NCBI RefSeq assembly: GCF_024195295.1
Contig: NZ_JAMFTH010000001.1
Coordinates: forward strand, 1,116,001-1,180,000
Reading direction: 5' to 3'
Origin: Gilvimarinus xylanilyticus
GTDB lineage: Bacteria; Pseudomonadota; Gammaproteobacteria; Pseudomonadales; Cellvibrionaceae
DNA length: 64,000 bases
Shown: positions 54,735-64,000 of the stretch, piece after piece
How positions within the stretch are numbered: the stretch's first letter is position 1
How the letters are laid out: each line of letters begins with the position of its first letter
Position numbers and translations under genes: made by a program
The notes under the pieces: model-generated
The model's input: the letters and a program-made list of their open reading frames with translations, nothing else
Database searches by the model: none
Told to the model about the DNA's origin: nothing

Positions 54735-57176
54735 TCACTGAGCGCCCCTATCCAGAAAAAACCGAAAAGCATCGGCATTGACCGCTGGGCTGCAGTAATA
54801 CCCCTGATAGAACTGACAGCCATACTCTTTAAGAATATCCAGCTGTTCTTCGTGCTCTACCCCTTCTGCCACCAACTCCAGATCCAGTAAACGTCCCATG
54901 GTAATGATGGTCTCGACCAATACCCGATCACTGCGATCGACCGTAATGTCACCCACAAAGCTTTTGTCAATTTTTAAACTACTCACCGGTAGGCGCTTTA
55001 AATAGCTGATCGAAGAGTAGCCGGTGCCGAAATCGTCCAGTGAAAAACTGACCCCATGATTTTGCAGCGCTGTCATTGTTTCAATGGTTTCATCGACGTG
55101 TTGAATCACAATACCCTCGGTTACTTCCATATCCAAAGAGTCCGGTGGAAGCTCAAAGCGCGCGAGAGTCGCGACCACATCGTCGGCAAAGCGCTGACGG
55201 CGAAATTGCCGCGGACTGATATTAACGCTCAAACGCATGCCAGGGCGCCAAAGGCCCAATTTTCCCCAGCACTCCAATTGCAGGCACGCCTGCTCAATCA
55301 CCCACTGTCCCACCTGCAGAATTAACCCCGAAGCCTCAAGTACGGGAATAAATTCCATTGGCGATATCGCGCCCTTGTCCGGGTGATGCCATCGCAACAG
55401 AGCCTCCGCCCCCACCAGCTCGCCGGTTTGTACGTTCAACTTGGGCTGGTAGTAGAGTTCAAACTGCTCCAACTCAATAGCGTGGTGCAGGTCTCCCTCC
55501 ATCACCAATTGGCGGCTTACCTTGTTTGCCATTTCCTGGTTGAAGAACTCAATCGCATCGCGACCTTTCTCTTTCACCTGATACATCGCGGTATCGGCAT
55601 AGCGAAGCAACTCGTGCACACCGTTATCTTTATCGGGATAGATTGCGATTCCCACGCTGCAAGATACCCGCAACTCCATTTCCTGGCAGTGAACCGGGGC
55701 GCTGACAAGCTTGCGTATTTTCTCGCTGATCTCTCCCGCGCGAAGGCCCGCCAGCTCGATATCGCGATCAAGCACGGTCAACACCACCACAAACTCATCG
55801 CCGCTAAGTCTGGCCACCAGGTCTTCGCGCCTGACCGCACTCTGCAAACGCGCGGCAACTTGCTGTAATACCCGATCGCCCACCGGGTGCCCCAGCGAAT
55901 CGTTAATATTTTTAAATTTATCCAAATCGATAAATAAAACCGCGCCGTAATAGCCGTGCCGCCGCGCCCGGGTCGCCTCGTGCTCTAGCCGCTCCACTAA
56001 CTGTAAACGATTGGCAAGCCCCGTTAAGGCGTCGTGATGCGCCATGTGCTCCATCTTGGCCTGGGCTTTTTTACGTTCGGTCACATCCACCGATACTATC
56101 AAGCACACCTTTTCGTCGTAGTAATCCAGCGGCATCATGTGTGTTTGCAGAAAACGCTGAGAGCCATCGGCGGCAATAAAGCCCTCTTCTTCAAGGTCTA
56201 TTTCTTCACCATCACATATCACTCTACGGTCATTGTGTAGCAGCGCATCGACGTCTTGCGTGGAACGGCTTAACAGTTGCTTTACCGGCATTTGATGCAT
56301 TTGCTCGGCCGAATAGCCCAGGGTATTGGCGAGCATACGGTTGGCAAACAGGTAATATCCATCCAGGTTGCGTGCACCGATCAGTACCGGAAGGCTATCG
56401 ACGATTTGGCGCAAGTGCTCCTCGCTTTTACGCAGCGCCAATTCAATCGCCCGGCGCTTAGCGAGGGACAGCTCCACCACATCCAGCAACTGATTGACAC
56501 TACTGATTACGGTGCCCAACTCATCGCCTCGGTGCGATTCCAATGGAGTCAGACGATTCACCCCAGGACGGTCCGGGTCAATGGCGTTGATTTCTTGTGA
56601 CAGACGCACCAGAGGCTTGGTGAGAATAAAATAAAAGGCTATAAATAAGAAAAGCACCAAAATGAGATTGCGCACGGCACCCACGAGCAAACTGACCTCA
56701 GAGCGCTCGTAAAAACTGGCCAGCGCCTGGCCTTTATCCACCGAGAAAACCAGCGAGCCGCTTTGCTCAAACTCTTCAACGCGCAGCGGCGACGTATGAA
56801 CAAAGCTCTCGCCAGCGATAACGCGGCTAAGCCAGTTATTAGTGTGGGCGATAGGGGTTTGACGTTTGACCTGGGCCAGGGTATCGCCGCGCTCATCTCG
56901 AATGGCGACATTGTCGATAGAATCATAAGAGAGCAGACCGCTGGCTACCTCTAGCGCCAACTCTTCGTCAAGGGTGTGTACAGCCCTGGCTGCGGGCGGT
57001 GTGGCAACTTCGACCACCTGGTCGATAAGAATATCGAGCTGGCGCGATTGCGCTTTATAATCAATATAGACCTGAAATGAGCTCATGACGAAGCTCACCA
57101 CAAAGGCTAGCACAATACCGATAACGGCCAACCGAAAAGATATGCCCCCGTAGAATGAAGGCGATTTGTTTCTCAT
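54735..57176 (-). CDS. Membrane GGDEF/EAL c-di-GMP enzyme with HAMP and PAS
   Basis: Bis-(3'-5')-cyclic di-GMP turnover. The protein is 813 aa. TM1 about residues 13-35, periplasmic sensor to about 168, TM2 about 168-190, HAMP to about 245, PAS about 250-370 (LPVLIGARNLDGYYLFANRM), GGDEF about 375-540 with SGDEF at about 455 (an accepted active variant of GGDEF), EAL about 555-805 with GAEALLRWHHP, DDFGTGYSSISYLKRLP and LKIDKSFVGDI. Both catalytic cores look intact, so it could be bifunctional. It stands alone next to ttcA; role in motility-to-biofilm choice is inference. Confidence 0.93.
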   Translation of the reverse strand: MRNKSPSFYGGISFRLAVIGIVLAFVVSFVMSSFQVYIDYKAQSRQLDILIDQVVEVATPPAARAVHTLDEELALEVASGLLSYDSIDNVAIRDERGDTLAQVKRQTPIAHTNNWLSRVIAGESFVHTSPLRVEEFEQSGSLVFSVDKGQALASFYERSEVSLLVGAVRNLILVLFLFIAFYFILTKPLVRLSQEINAIDPDRPGVNRLTPLESHRGDELGTVISSVNQLLDVVELSLAKRRAIELALRKSEEHLRQIVDSLPVLIGARNLDGYYLFANRMLANTLGYSAEQMHQMPVKQLLSRSTQDVDALLHNDRRVICDGEEIDLEEEGFIAADGSQRFLQTHMMPLDYYDEKVCLIVSVDVTERKKAQAKMEHMAHHDALTGLANRLQLVERLEHEATRARRHGYYGAVLFIDLDKFKNINDSLGHPVGDRVLQQVAARLQSAVRREDLVARLSGDEFVVVLTVLDRDIELAGLRAGEISEKIRKLVSAPVHCQEMELRVSCSVGIAIYPDKDNGVHELLRYADTAMYQVKEKGRDAIEFFNQEMANKVSRQLVMEGDLHHAIELEQFELYYQPKLNVQTGELVGAEALLRWHHPDKGAISPMEFIPVLEASGLILQVGQWVIEQACLQLECWGKLGLWRPGMRLSVNISPRQFRRQRFADDVVATLARFELPPDSLDMEVTEGIVIQHVDETIETMTALQNHGVSFSLDDFGTGYSSISYLKRLPVSSLKIDKSFVGDITVDRSDRVLVETIITMGRLLDLELVAEGVEHEEQLDILKEYGCQFYQGYYCSPAVNADAFRFFLDRGAQ

Positions 57177-57459
57177 GTGCTGCGCTCTACCGACGTATAC
57201 TTATATTTGAACCGCCAGGCCGCTCACGACGTCTGATACCGGGCTAAAACGACTTCCGGAACAGTACCTGCATGAGGCGAGCACCCTGCAGCTTATCAAT
57301 GAGTAGGCACTCATTCCCGAAGTGACAGCGGGAGTATAAACCGACGCGAAAGCCTGAGCTCACCGTTTTTTAGCAACCCGATAAGTGTCGCATACCTCTG
57401 CTCGTTCGTCGACTTTTATGCCAACTTAGGCCCGCTGATTGATGTACGCAGCGTATCGA

Positions 57460-58320
57460 CTAAACCTCAACCGCATTAATAAACTGAACGTCTGAGGGTT
57501 CCGGGGCAGAATTTATCTGCAATCCGGCAAAATCAAACAACTCGCGATCGGCCAGCTGCGAGGGAGCCACATTGCCAATCGCGGTAAAAATGGTCTCCAT
57601 GCGTCCCGGATGAGATTTCTCCCAGTCCGCCAGCATTTGCTTGATAACCTGGCGCTGGAGGTTTTCCTGAGAACCGCACAAATTGCAGGGAATGATAGGA
57701 AAATCGCGCGCCTGAGCGAAATCAGCCAAGTCTTGTTCTTTGCAGTACGCCAAAGGGCGTATCACCATATTGCGACCATTATCGGCCAAGAGCTTGGGGG
57801 GCATAGCCTTAAGTTTGCCGCCATAAAACATGTTTAAAAACAAGGTCTCAATAATATCGTCGCGGTGATGGCCCAGAGCAATTTTGGTTGCACCTATTTC
57901 ATCGGCAAAACTGTAAAGGGTGCCACGGCGCAAGCGCGAGCAAAGGCCGCAGGTGGTTTTGCCTTCGGGAATCACCTCTTTGACAATACTGTAGGTGTCT
58001 TTTTCCACGATATGGTAAGGCACACCCACGGACTCGAGATACTGAGGCAGCACATGTTCGGGAAATCCCGGCTGCTTTTGATCCATATTGACCGCAACCA
58101 GCTCAAAGTTAACCGGCGCAGTCTTCTGCAACCCCAGCAAAATATCCAGCATCCCATAAGAGTCTTTGCCGCCTGACAGACACACCATGACCCGATCGCC
58201 CTCTTCGATCATCTGGTAATCGGCTATCGCCGAACCAACCTGGCGACGCAAGCGCTTTTGCAGCTTGTTAAACTCCAGACGCTGTTTACGGCTCGCGGCA
58301 TCGGCATTTTGTGCGGTCAT
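57460..58320 (-). CDS. ttcA: tRNA 2-thiocytidine-32 synthetase TtcA
   Basis: Thiolates C32 of certain tRNAs using an Fe-S cluster. The protein is 286 aa. PP-loop SGGKDS at residues 49-54; CGLC (C124 and C127) and a later CNLC provide the cluster cysteines; [19 protein letters not shown] is conserved. No transcription partner is obvious; it is divergent from the PilZ gene. Confidence 0.96.
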   Translation of the reverse strand: MTAQNADAASRKQRLEFNKLQKRLRRQVGSAIADYQMIEEGDRVMVCLSGGKDSYGMLDILLGLQKTAPVNFELVAVNMDQKQPGFPEHVLPQYLESVGVPYHIVEKDTYSIVKEVIPEGKTTCGLCSRLRRGTLYSFADEIGATKIALGHHRDDIIETLFLNMFYGGKLKAMPPKLLADNGRNMVIRPLAYCKEQDLADFAQARDFPIIPCNLCGSQENLQRQVIKQMLADWEKSHPGRMETIFTAIGNVAPSQLADRELFDFAGLQINSAPEPSDVQFINAVEV

Positions 58321-58478
58321 GAATCAACCCTGTGGTAATTTGTGGGGGCGCCATTGTACGGATTTTGCCCAGAAGATGGAATTACTCTTGCCGCCCAGCG
58401 GAAAGGCATTGCCGCCCTCGTGAAATGCAGGGCAAGATAAAACTCCCGCAGCCCTCATTACGTCACCAAGTTATGCTC

Positions 58479-58493
58479 TGGCATAGGGATTGC
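58479..58493 (+). promoter_or_regulatory. Sigma-54 (RpoN)-type promoter of the PilZ-chemoreceptor pair
   Basis: TGGCAT-N5-TTGC with GG/GC spacing of exactly 10 bp, followed by T. It ends 46 bp before the PilZ ATG and is near-identical to the flgF site. Confidence 0.85.
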
Positions 58494-58539
58494 TCTGGCA
58501 GTAACAACGCTACCCTTACCAACGACCGGAGCCGAAGTT

Positions 58540-59304
58540 ATGTCGCTGCTGAGCCGCCTGTTCAACAAACCCAAGAACACTGTTGCCCCCCCGGCTTCTG
58601 CCACCTTTTACACCGCGCCAAGCCCGGCCCCCGAAGTCATCGCCCTGCTGTCTCATTGGGCTGTTAAGCGCCAACTGCTGAGTGCACGCATCGCGGGAGG
58701 TACCGAGGACTTTATGACCATGGTACTGGCCGTCGATCCGGCCCGGGGATTAGTCTGGCTGGACGAGCTCAACCCTGCAACGGCGCTTCTTGGCGAGTCA
58801 GACACCCTGATACTGAGCGATCAGGTCCACGGTGAGATCCTGAGCCTGGAGCTGCCCTTTGTCGCAAGCAAAAGCTTTCAGCGAGAAGCGCTGGCCTGCC
58901 TCTTACCCAGCCAAATACAGTCCCGTCCCCGCCGTCAATGGATGCGCTTCGGCGCACCGGTAACCCCCGAACACATGATTGTGAGAGCGCTTGGAGAAGC
59001 CGCGCAAACCGCCCAGTTAATCAACCTGTCCGCCGGTGGCGCACGTCTCGCGCTGCGCGGAAACTTTCTATCGCAACTGCAAGTGGACAGTTTCTTGCCC
59101 GTTTGCGAGTTTCGTCTGGGGGAAAAACTCTGGCGGATGTCTGCTACAGTAAAATCAGCGCGTTTGGCACGCGCGAGCTATCGACAGACTCAAGTAAGTG
59201 TTGAATTTGCCGATATCAGCCAAACCGACAAGCGGGCGATAGATCAACATCTGCAACGTTTACACCGGCTACAGCGATTAAGCGCGCAGCCCCAAGCTGC
59301 CTGA
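58540..59304 (+). CDS. PilZ-domain c-di-GMP-binding protein (YcgR-like)
   Basis: The protein is 254 aa. An N-terminal YcgR-N-like part (about 35-125) precedes a PilZ domain (about 128-245) with the RxxxR switch (RRQWMR, about residues 130-135) and NLSAGGARL (about 161-169), both needed for c-di-GMP binding. In YcgR relatives the bound form slows the flagellar motor. A sigma-54-type promoter and a chemoreceptor 24 bp downstream support a motility role; the target is not shown. Confidence 0.88.
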   Translation: MSLLSRLFNKPKNTVAPPASATFYTAPSPAPEVIALLSHWAVKRQLLSARIAGGTEDFMTMVLAVDPARGLVWLDELNPATALLGESDTLILSDQVHGEILSLELPFVASKSFQREALACLLPSQIQSRPRRQWMRFGAPVTPEHMIVRALGEAAQTAQLINLSAGGARLALRGNFLSQLQVDSFLPVCEFRLGEKLWRMSATVKSARLARASYRQTQVSVEFADISQTDKRAIDQHLQRLHRLQRLSAQPQAA

Positions 59305-59328
59305 TTTAAGTTTAAGGAATAAAAGAGC

Positions 59329-60891
59329 ATGCGCAATAATGGCCCCGTGACGCAAAAAGAAGTACCGGTAAAACCGGGGGAAGAAATTGTCTCGGCAACC
59401 GATTTAAACAGTAAGATCACCTTTTGCAACCCGACTTTTGTCGCCATCAGCGGCTTTGAAGAAAAAGAACTGATCGGACAGCCCCATAACATTCTGCGCC
59501 ACCCGGATATGCCTAGCGAGACCTTTGGCATGCTCTGGGGGGCCATAAAACAGGGTAAGCCCTGGATGGGTGTGGTTAAAAACCGCTGTAAAAATGGCGA
59601 CCATTACTGGGTCGACGCCTACGTGACTCCGGTAGGCGAAAACGGCCGTACAACCGGGTACGAATCGGTACGGGTACAAGCCGAACGAGCCCTGGTGCAA
59701 CGCGCAGAGCAAGCCTACGCACGCCTGCTCAAGGGCCAATCTTATTGCCCCCCGCTGAAAAAGCTTTGGCAGACTGTTCAAGTGGGAGCCTGCAGTGCAG
59801 TGGTTGCCATGCTTGTACTTGTTCTGGTGTCTTTGGCCACTCAACAAATTCACGGGTGGAGTATCGGCATTATTGCAGCGCTGCTGGGTATTGGCGCTCA
59901 TGTGGGCGTCCAGTTACTGTTAAAAGCTCCCTTACAACGCGCCCGCGAAACCCATCACGATCCCGCCGCCGCCTATATTTACACCGGCCGCAGCGACATT
60001 ATTGGTGAAATCCTATTGGCGAATCTAGCCCAAAAAGCGCGCTTGCGAACCGCCCTGGGACGCTTTGAGGCTTCCGCCTCGGATCTCGCGCAGCACGCCC
60101 AAACAGCCCAGCTGCAAGCACAGAACAGCTTTGAGCGCATCAACGAGCAGCATCAGCAAACCACCAGTGTCGCGCACTCCATGGCGCAAATGAGCATTGC
60201 GGTTCAAGAGGTCGCGGCGGGCGCAACCAAAACCTCATCGGCTACCCGCGATGCGCTCAGTCAAGTCGAAGAAGGTCAAAAGGTCATCGGCGATGCCGGT
60301 ACCGCCGTTTCCGACTTATCGGTTACGGTGCAGGGCTTAAGTGAGGTGTTAAACCGCCTAATCGAGCGCAGCGCCAATATCAGCTCGGTGGTCGATGTCA
60401 TTAAAGGGATCGCCGAGCAAACCAACCTACTTGCCCTTAACGCCGCCATTGAGGCCGCGCGCGCCGGTGAACAAGGTCGCGGTTTTGCCGTAGTGGCCGA
60501 TGAGGTACGAACCCTGGCGCAGCGTACCCAACAATCGACCGAAGACATTCACAACATGATTGCCGAGCTGACCCAAACCACCAGCCTCGCCGATGAGAAG
60601 ATGCAAATCTGTCAGACCCATGTAAGCCGCAGCGACAGCGAAATGGAAAAAGTGATCAGCGCCTTGGCGGGTATCACCTCTGCGGTAGAGGTCATTGATC
60701 AAATGTCTCATCAGATTGCCGCCGCAGCCGAAGAACAATCGGCCACGGCCAATGATATTGATCAAAATACTCAGGCAATCACCAGCAGTGCCGATGCGGC
60801 GCAGCGGGAAATCAGTGAAGCCAACCGGCTTAATAAAGAAATGTCAACGCTGTCAGACAACCAGTTTGAACTGGTGAAGCGTTTTCAATAG
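59329..60891 (+). CDS. PAS-containing chemoreceptor (Aer-like)
   Basis: The protein is 520 aa. N-terminal cytosolic PAS (about 20-120): [40 protein letters not shown] and [20 protein letters not shown], as in Aer. Two close membrane segments (about 150-200) place both ends in the cytoplasm, with only a very short periplasmic turn. The signalling domain (about 250-520) has the hairpin tip [20 protein letters not shown] and [22 protein letters not shown]-like linker is short. Likely redox or energy taxis; FAD binding is not proven. It is paired with the PilZ gene. Confidence 0.9.
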   Translation: MRNNGPVTQKEVPVKPGEEIVSATDLNSKITFCNPTFVAISGFEEKELIGQPHNILRHPDMPSETFGMLWGAIKQGKPWMGVVKNRCKNGDHYWVDAYVTPVGENGRTTGYESVRVQAERALVQRAEQAYARLLKGQSYCPPLKKLWQTVQVGACSAVVAMLVLVLVSLATQQIHGWSIGIIAALLGIGAHVGVQLLLKAPLQRARETHHDPAAAYIYTGRSDIIGEILLANLAQKARLRTALGRFEASASDLAQHAQTAQLQAQNSFERINEQHQQTTSVAHSMAQMSIAVQEVAAGATKTSSATRDALSQVEEGQKVIGDAGTAVSDLSVTVQGLSEVLNRLIERSANISSVVDVIKGIAEQTNLLALNAAIEAARAGEQGRGFAVVADEVRTLAQRTQQSTEDIHNMIAELTQTTSLADEKMQICQTHVSRSDSEMEKVISALAGITSAVEVIDQMSHQIAAAAEEQSATANDIDQNTQAITSSADAAQREISEANRLNKEMSTLSDNQFELVKRFQ

Positions 60892-61014
60892 CAACTGTTG
60901 TGCGTTAATTTGGGCACACACCAATACGCTGGTGCCCCTCCAAGGGCGCCCGGGTTGCGACTGGACAAATCACCTCAAACCCCTTAGCGTTGCGCTTTTT
61001 AACCGGCCCTCGCT

Positions 61015-62304
61015 ATGTCTATGTCCACCGAACAACTGCTGCAACAAGATCGCACTCACGTCTGGCACCCCTACTCGTCTTTACTATCGCCCACACCCAC
61101 CTACCCGGTTTCACGTGCCGAAGGGGTCAGGTTATATCTGCACGACGGACGTACCTTAATCGACGGCATGTCATCCTGGTGGAGCGTCTTACACGGTTAC
61201 AACCACCCGCGTTTAAACGCGGCGCTGGCCAGGCAAAGCCAGGCCATGAGCCATGTCATGTTTGGCGGCCTGACCCACGAACCGGCCATTGAGCTGTGCA
61301 CAACCCTGGCCCGACTGTCGCCACCTGGGCTGGATAAAGTGTTTTTATCGGATTCCGGATCGGTGAGTGTCGAGGTGGCCATGAAAATGGCGCTGCAGTA
61401 CTGGCACTCGCAAGGCAAGCCACAAAAGCACCGCTTTATCGCCTTAAAAAATGGCTACCACGGCGACACCTTCGGGGCGATGAGCGTCTGCGATCCGGTC
61501 ACCGGTATGCATCATTTATTCGCCGACAACCTGATGCAGCAGTACTTTGCCGAGCGCCCCACCAGCCGCTTTGGCGAGCCTCTCGCGGCGCAGGACCTGA
61601 ACAGCATCGAGCAACTGATCAGCCAAAACAGCGATGTCGCCGCCGTGATTCTAGAACCCATCGTGCAGGGCGCAGGTGGTATGTGGATGTACAGCGCCGA
61701 GTATCTGAAAGCCGTGCGCGAGCTGTGCGACCGGCACGATGTGTTACTGATTGCCGATGAAATTGCCACAGGGTTTGGTCGCACCGGCAAGCTGTTCGCC
61801 TGCGAGCACGCCGACATTAGCCCGGACATTCTGTGTCTGGGCAAAACCCTGACCGGCGGCTATATGACCCTCGCCGCCACCTTGTGCAACGCCAAAGTCA
61901 GCGACGGCATTTGCCGGGGCGAGGCGGGTGTATTTATGCACGGGCCCACCTTTATGGGCAACCCGCTGGCCTGCGCAGTCGCCAACGAAAGCATTGCTTT
62001 GCTGCAAGAAAACGACTGGCAGGGCCAAATTAAGGCCATTGAGGCTCAGTTAACCCACGAACTGGCCCCCTGCCGGGATTTACCACAGGTAGAGGATGTG
62101 CGGGTACTGGGGGGAATTGGTGTCGTGCAACTGCGCCAAGCGCCGCCTATGGAGGTCATTCAGCCGGCGCTAGTGGATCAGGGAATTTGGGTGCGCCCCT
62201 TCGGCAAGCTGGTGTATATCATGCCGCCCTATTGCATTAACAAGGCGGACTTACGCTCACTGACCCAGGGGATTTACAAGGTGGTCAGCCACCTCAGCTC
62301 ATAG
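61015..62304 (+). CDS. bioA: Adenosylmethionine-8-amino-7-oxononanoate aminotransferase
   Basis: PLP enzyme converting KAPA to DAPA in biotin synthesis. The protein is 429 aa, exactly E. coli length. [20 protein letters not shown] and [20 protein letters not shown] are diagnostic; [14 protein letters not shown] binds PLP and [16 protein letters not shown] carries the PLP lysine (about residue 276). Other bio genes are not in the window. Its stop overlaps the 3' end of trpS by 11 bp, tail to tail. Confidence 0.97.
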   Translation: MSMSTEQLLQQDRTHVWHPYSSLLSPTPTYPVSRAEGVRLYLHDGRTLIDGMSSWWSVLHGYNHPRLNAALARQSQAMSHVMFGGLTHEPAIELCTTLARLSPPGLDKVFLSDSGSVSVEVAMKMALQYWHSQGKPQKHRFIALKNGYHGDTFGAMSVCDPVTGMHHLFADNLMQQYFAERPTSRFGEPLAAQDLNSIEQLISQNSDVAAVILEPIVQGAGGMWMYSAEYLKAVRELCDRHDVLLIADEIATGFGRTGKLFACEHADISPDILCLGKTLTGGYMTLAATLCNAKVSDGICRGEAGVFMHGPTFMGNPLACAVANESIALLQENDWQGQIKAIEAQLTHELAPCRDLPQVEDVRVLGGIGVVQLRQAPPMEVIQPALVDQGIWVRPFGKLVYIMPPYCINKADLRSLTQGIYKVVSHLSS

Positions 62305-63301
62305 GTTTTAAACCCACTGCACGGCGCACTTTTTCCAGCAAAGGTGCGCTGTGTTCACGCGCTTTTACGGCACCGGCTTGCAGGATCTCTTCGATGTCGG
62401 CCGGACGTTCCATCAGCTCAAAGTACTTCTCGCGGGACTCGCCAATTTGGCCGTTAATAAGCTCAAACAATTCGCGCTTGGCTTCGCCCCAGGCAATACC
62501 GTCGGCAAACTTTTGGCGCATCTCGCTCACTTGCTCATCACTGGCGAAGGCTTCCCAAATCTGAAACACCGTCGAGGTATCCGGGTCTTTCGCCTCGCCC
62601 GGCTCGAGCAAATTGGTTTTAATTTTGTTGATGTGCTTTTTCAGCTTTTTCTCGGGCAAAAACAAGGGAATGGTGTTGTTATAACTTTTGCTCATCTTGC
62701 GGCCATCCAGGCCGTTTAAGGTGGCCACCTTGTCGTCCACCACCGCCTCGGGCAACACAAAATGGTCGCCATAGTGGTGGTTAAAACGCGCGGCAATATC
62801 CCGAGCCATTTCAATATGCTGGATTTGGTCGCGCCCTACCGGAACTTTATTGGCGTTAAACATGAGTATATCCGCCGCCATTAGCACTGGGTAATTATAA
62901 AGTCCCATGGTAATGCCGTAGTCTGGGTCTTCACCGGCCTCTTCGTTGGCCGCCACCGCCGCTTTGTAGGCGTGAGCGCGGTTCATCAAACCCTTGGCGG
63001 CCATACAGGTTAAAAACCAGCACAGCTCGGGAATTTCGGGCACATCGGACTGACGATAGAAAACGGCCTTTTCGGTGTTTAACCCCAAAGCGAGCCAAGT
63101 GGCAGCTATTTCACGGCGCGACTGTTCTACCCGCTCGGCGTCGTGGCATTTAATCAGTGCGTGGTAATCGGCCAAAAAGTAAAAGGATTCAAAGGCGGGA
63201 TCTTCACTGGCGGCAATGGCCGGACGGATAGCGCCCACGTAATTGCCCAAATGCGGGGTACCCGTGGTGGTGATACCGGTCAGTACGCGTTGCTTACTCA
63301 T
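62294..63301 (-). CDS. trpS: Tryptophanyl-tRNA synthetase
   Basis: Class Ic synthetase charging tRNA-Trp. The protein is 335 aa (E. coli 334). [16 protein letters not shown] is the HIGH-type motif and [15 protein letters not shown] the KMSKS loop; [20 protein letters not shown] binds substrate. It is convergent with bioA and 32 bp after the mannosyltransferase-like gene. Confidence 0.97.
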   Translation of the reverse strand: MSKQRVLTGITTTGTPHLGNYVGAIRPAIAASEDPAFESFYFLADYHALIKCHDAERVEQSRREIAATWLALGLNTEKAVFYRQSDVPEIPELCWFLTCMAAKGLMNRAHAYKAAVAANEEAGEDPDYGITMGLYNYPVLMAADILMFNANKVPVGRDQIQHIEMARDIAARFNHHYGDHFVLPEAVVDDKVATLNGLDGRKMSKSYNNTIPLFLPEKKLKKHINKIKTNLLEPGEAKDPDTSTVFQIWEAFASDEQVSEMRQKFADGIAWGEAKRELFELINGQIGESREKYFELMERPADIEEILQAGAVKAREHSAPLLEKVRRAVGLKPMS

Positions 63302-63333
63302 GCTGCTCTCTATTTGATTGGTAAAAACGGCGC

Positions 63334-64000
63334 CTATAATACAGCCCCAAACGGCGGTTGTGTAGCAAGCTGCTTTATAACTCGGCCATAGTCGGGGCCC
63401 AGGCGATTCCAGGAAAAGCAGGAGACATCCGGGGGCGCGGGCCAGCGCCCCTCGTTAAAGCGCGTTAAATGCTGCGCCAGGGCCACAGCCAAGTTCCTGG
63501 CGTCAGCCTCGCAATCGCCACTCACTGGATAGCACCCATCGCCAAAGTACTCGGGATAAACTTGACGCTCGGGCAGCACCGGGATACAACCCGAGGCTAC
63601 CGCCTCGAGCACGGCAAGACCCTGAAAATCGTGATCGGCGGTGGATACCACCAGATCGCAACGACGCAACAGCTGGCGATACTGCTCGGCCGATTCCACA
63701 TACCCCCACTGGCCCAGGCCATCTGCAGCGGTTAACAAATCGCGTATCTGGGTAAAAACCGGGGGAACTTGGCGAAAGCGCTGCCCCACCAGGTGCAATA
63801 CAAAAGGTAGCTTGCCATTATGTTCGCGGCATATGATCTGCAGGGCGCGGTAAAGCAACTCGGGGTTTTTATCGTACTCCCAGCGATGGTTCCAAACCAA
63901 CTGGAGTTTAGCCTGCCTGGCCTTTTCCGGCCTGCGAAACCACTCGCTCTCTATGGGCACAGGCAAAACCACCGATTTTTGCTGCAACTTTTCAACAATA
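63334..64000 (-). CDS. tRNA-queuosine alpha-mannosyltransferase-like protein, C-terminal part
   Basis: About 222 codons open to the right edge; the N-terminal DUF3524-type domain is outside. The fragment begins [20 protein letters not shown] and contains [18 protein letters not shown], the hallmark of the QTMAN/GTDC1 family of GT-B glycosyltransferases that mannosylate queuosine in tRNA-Asp in animals, then [20 protein letters not shown] and [17 protein letters not shown], the nucleotide-sugar-binding part. Whether bacterial members act on queuosine is not proven. Neighbour of trpS. Confidence 0.85.
   Translation of the reverse strand, partial: IVEKLQQKSVVLPVPIESEWFRRPEKARQAKLQLVWNHRWEYDKNPELLYRALQIICREHNGKLPFVLHLVGQRFRQVPPVFTQIRDLLTAADGLGQWGYVESAEQYRQLLRRCDLVVSTADHDFQGLAVLEAVASGCIPVLPERQVYPEYFGDGCYPVSGDCEADARNLAVALAQHLTRFNEGRWPAPPDVSCFSWNRLGPDYGRVIKQLATQPPFGAVL

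Noticed and set aside
55790-55830. Degenerate GGDEF site
   Set aside because: SGDEF is an accepted active form of the motif; no other loss is visible, so inactivity is not claimed.

Overview
The window looks like a chromosomal segment of a marine, polar-flagellated gammaproteobacterium, probably Cellvibrionaceae or a close relative. This rests on Pseudomonas-like gene order (rpsB-tsf-pyrH-frr-uppS-cdsA-dxr-rseP-bamA-skp-lpxD-fabZ-lpxA-lpxB-rnhB-dnaE; map-glnD-dapC-nth-arsC-like-dapD), sigma-54/sigma-28 flagellar promoters, and a uronate-catabolism gene (uxuA) among housekeeping genes. The genus is not settled by sequence alone.

Region 1 (1-16213, minus strand) is a translation, envelope and isoprenoid cluster: ribosomal protein S2, EF-Ts, UMP kinase, ribosome recycling factor, undecaprenyl-PP synthase, CDP-DAG synthase, DXP reductoisomerase, RseP, BamA, Skp, lipid A enzymes, RNase HII and the start of DnaE. 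Six of its genes use GTG or TTG starts. Region 2 (16296-30511) runs mostly on the plus strand: uxuA, then map-glnD-dapC-nth, an ArsC-like gene, dapD, a large unknown membrane protein on the minus strand, and valS.

Region 3 (30993-53490) is a flagellar block. On the minus strand it holds fliT-like, fliS, fliD, flaG, one flagellin, a small chaperone-like gene, flgLKJIHGF, flgEDCB, cheR and cheV. On the plus strand it holds flgA and flgMN. Promoter-like sequences split it into units: sigma-54-type sites precede flgB, flgF and flgA, and sigma-28-type sites precede fliC, fliD, fliS and flgM. FlgE, FlgK, FliD and flagellin are all longer than their common relatives, and FlgE and FlgK share a roughly 190-residue inserted module. 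A 312-bp MITE-like element sits exactly in the flgN stop codon.

Region 4 (53892-64000) carries tRNA-Arg(CCT), rsmE, a GGDEF/EAL c-di-GMP enzyme, ttcA, a PilZ protein plus PAS-chemoreceptor pair behind a sigma-54-type promoter, bioA, trpS and the C-terminal part of a queuosine-tRNA mannosyltransferase-like protein. No CRISPR array, prophage, transposase or rRNA operon was seen. The most unusual features are the shared FlgE/FlgK module, the MITE in the flgN stop codon, and an EF-hand-type motif in the BamA L6 loop.
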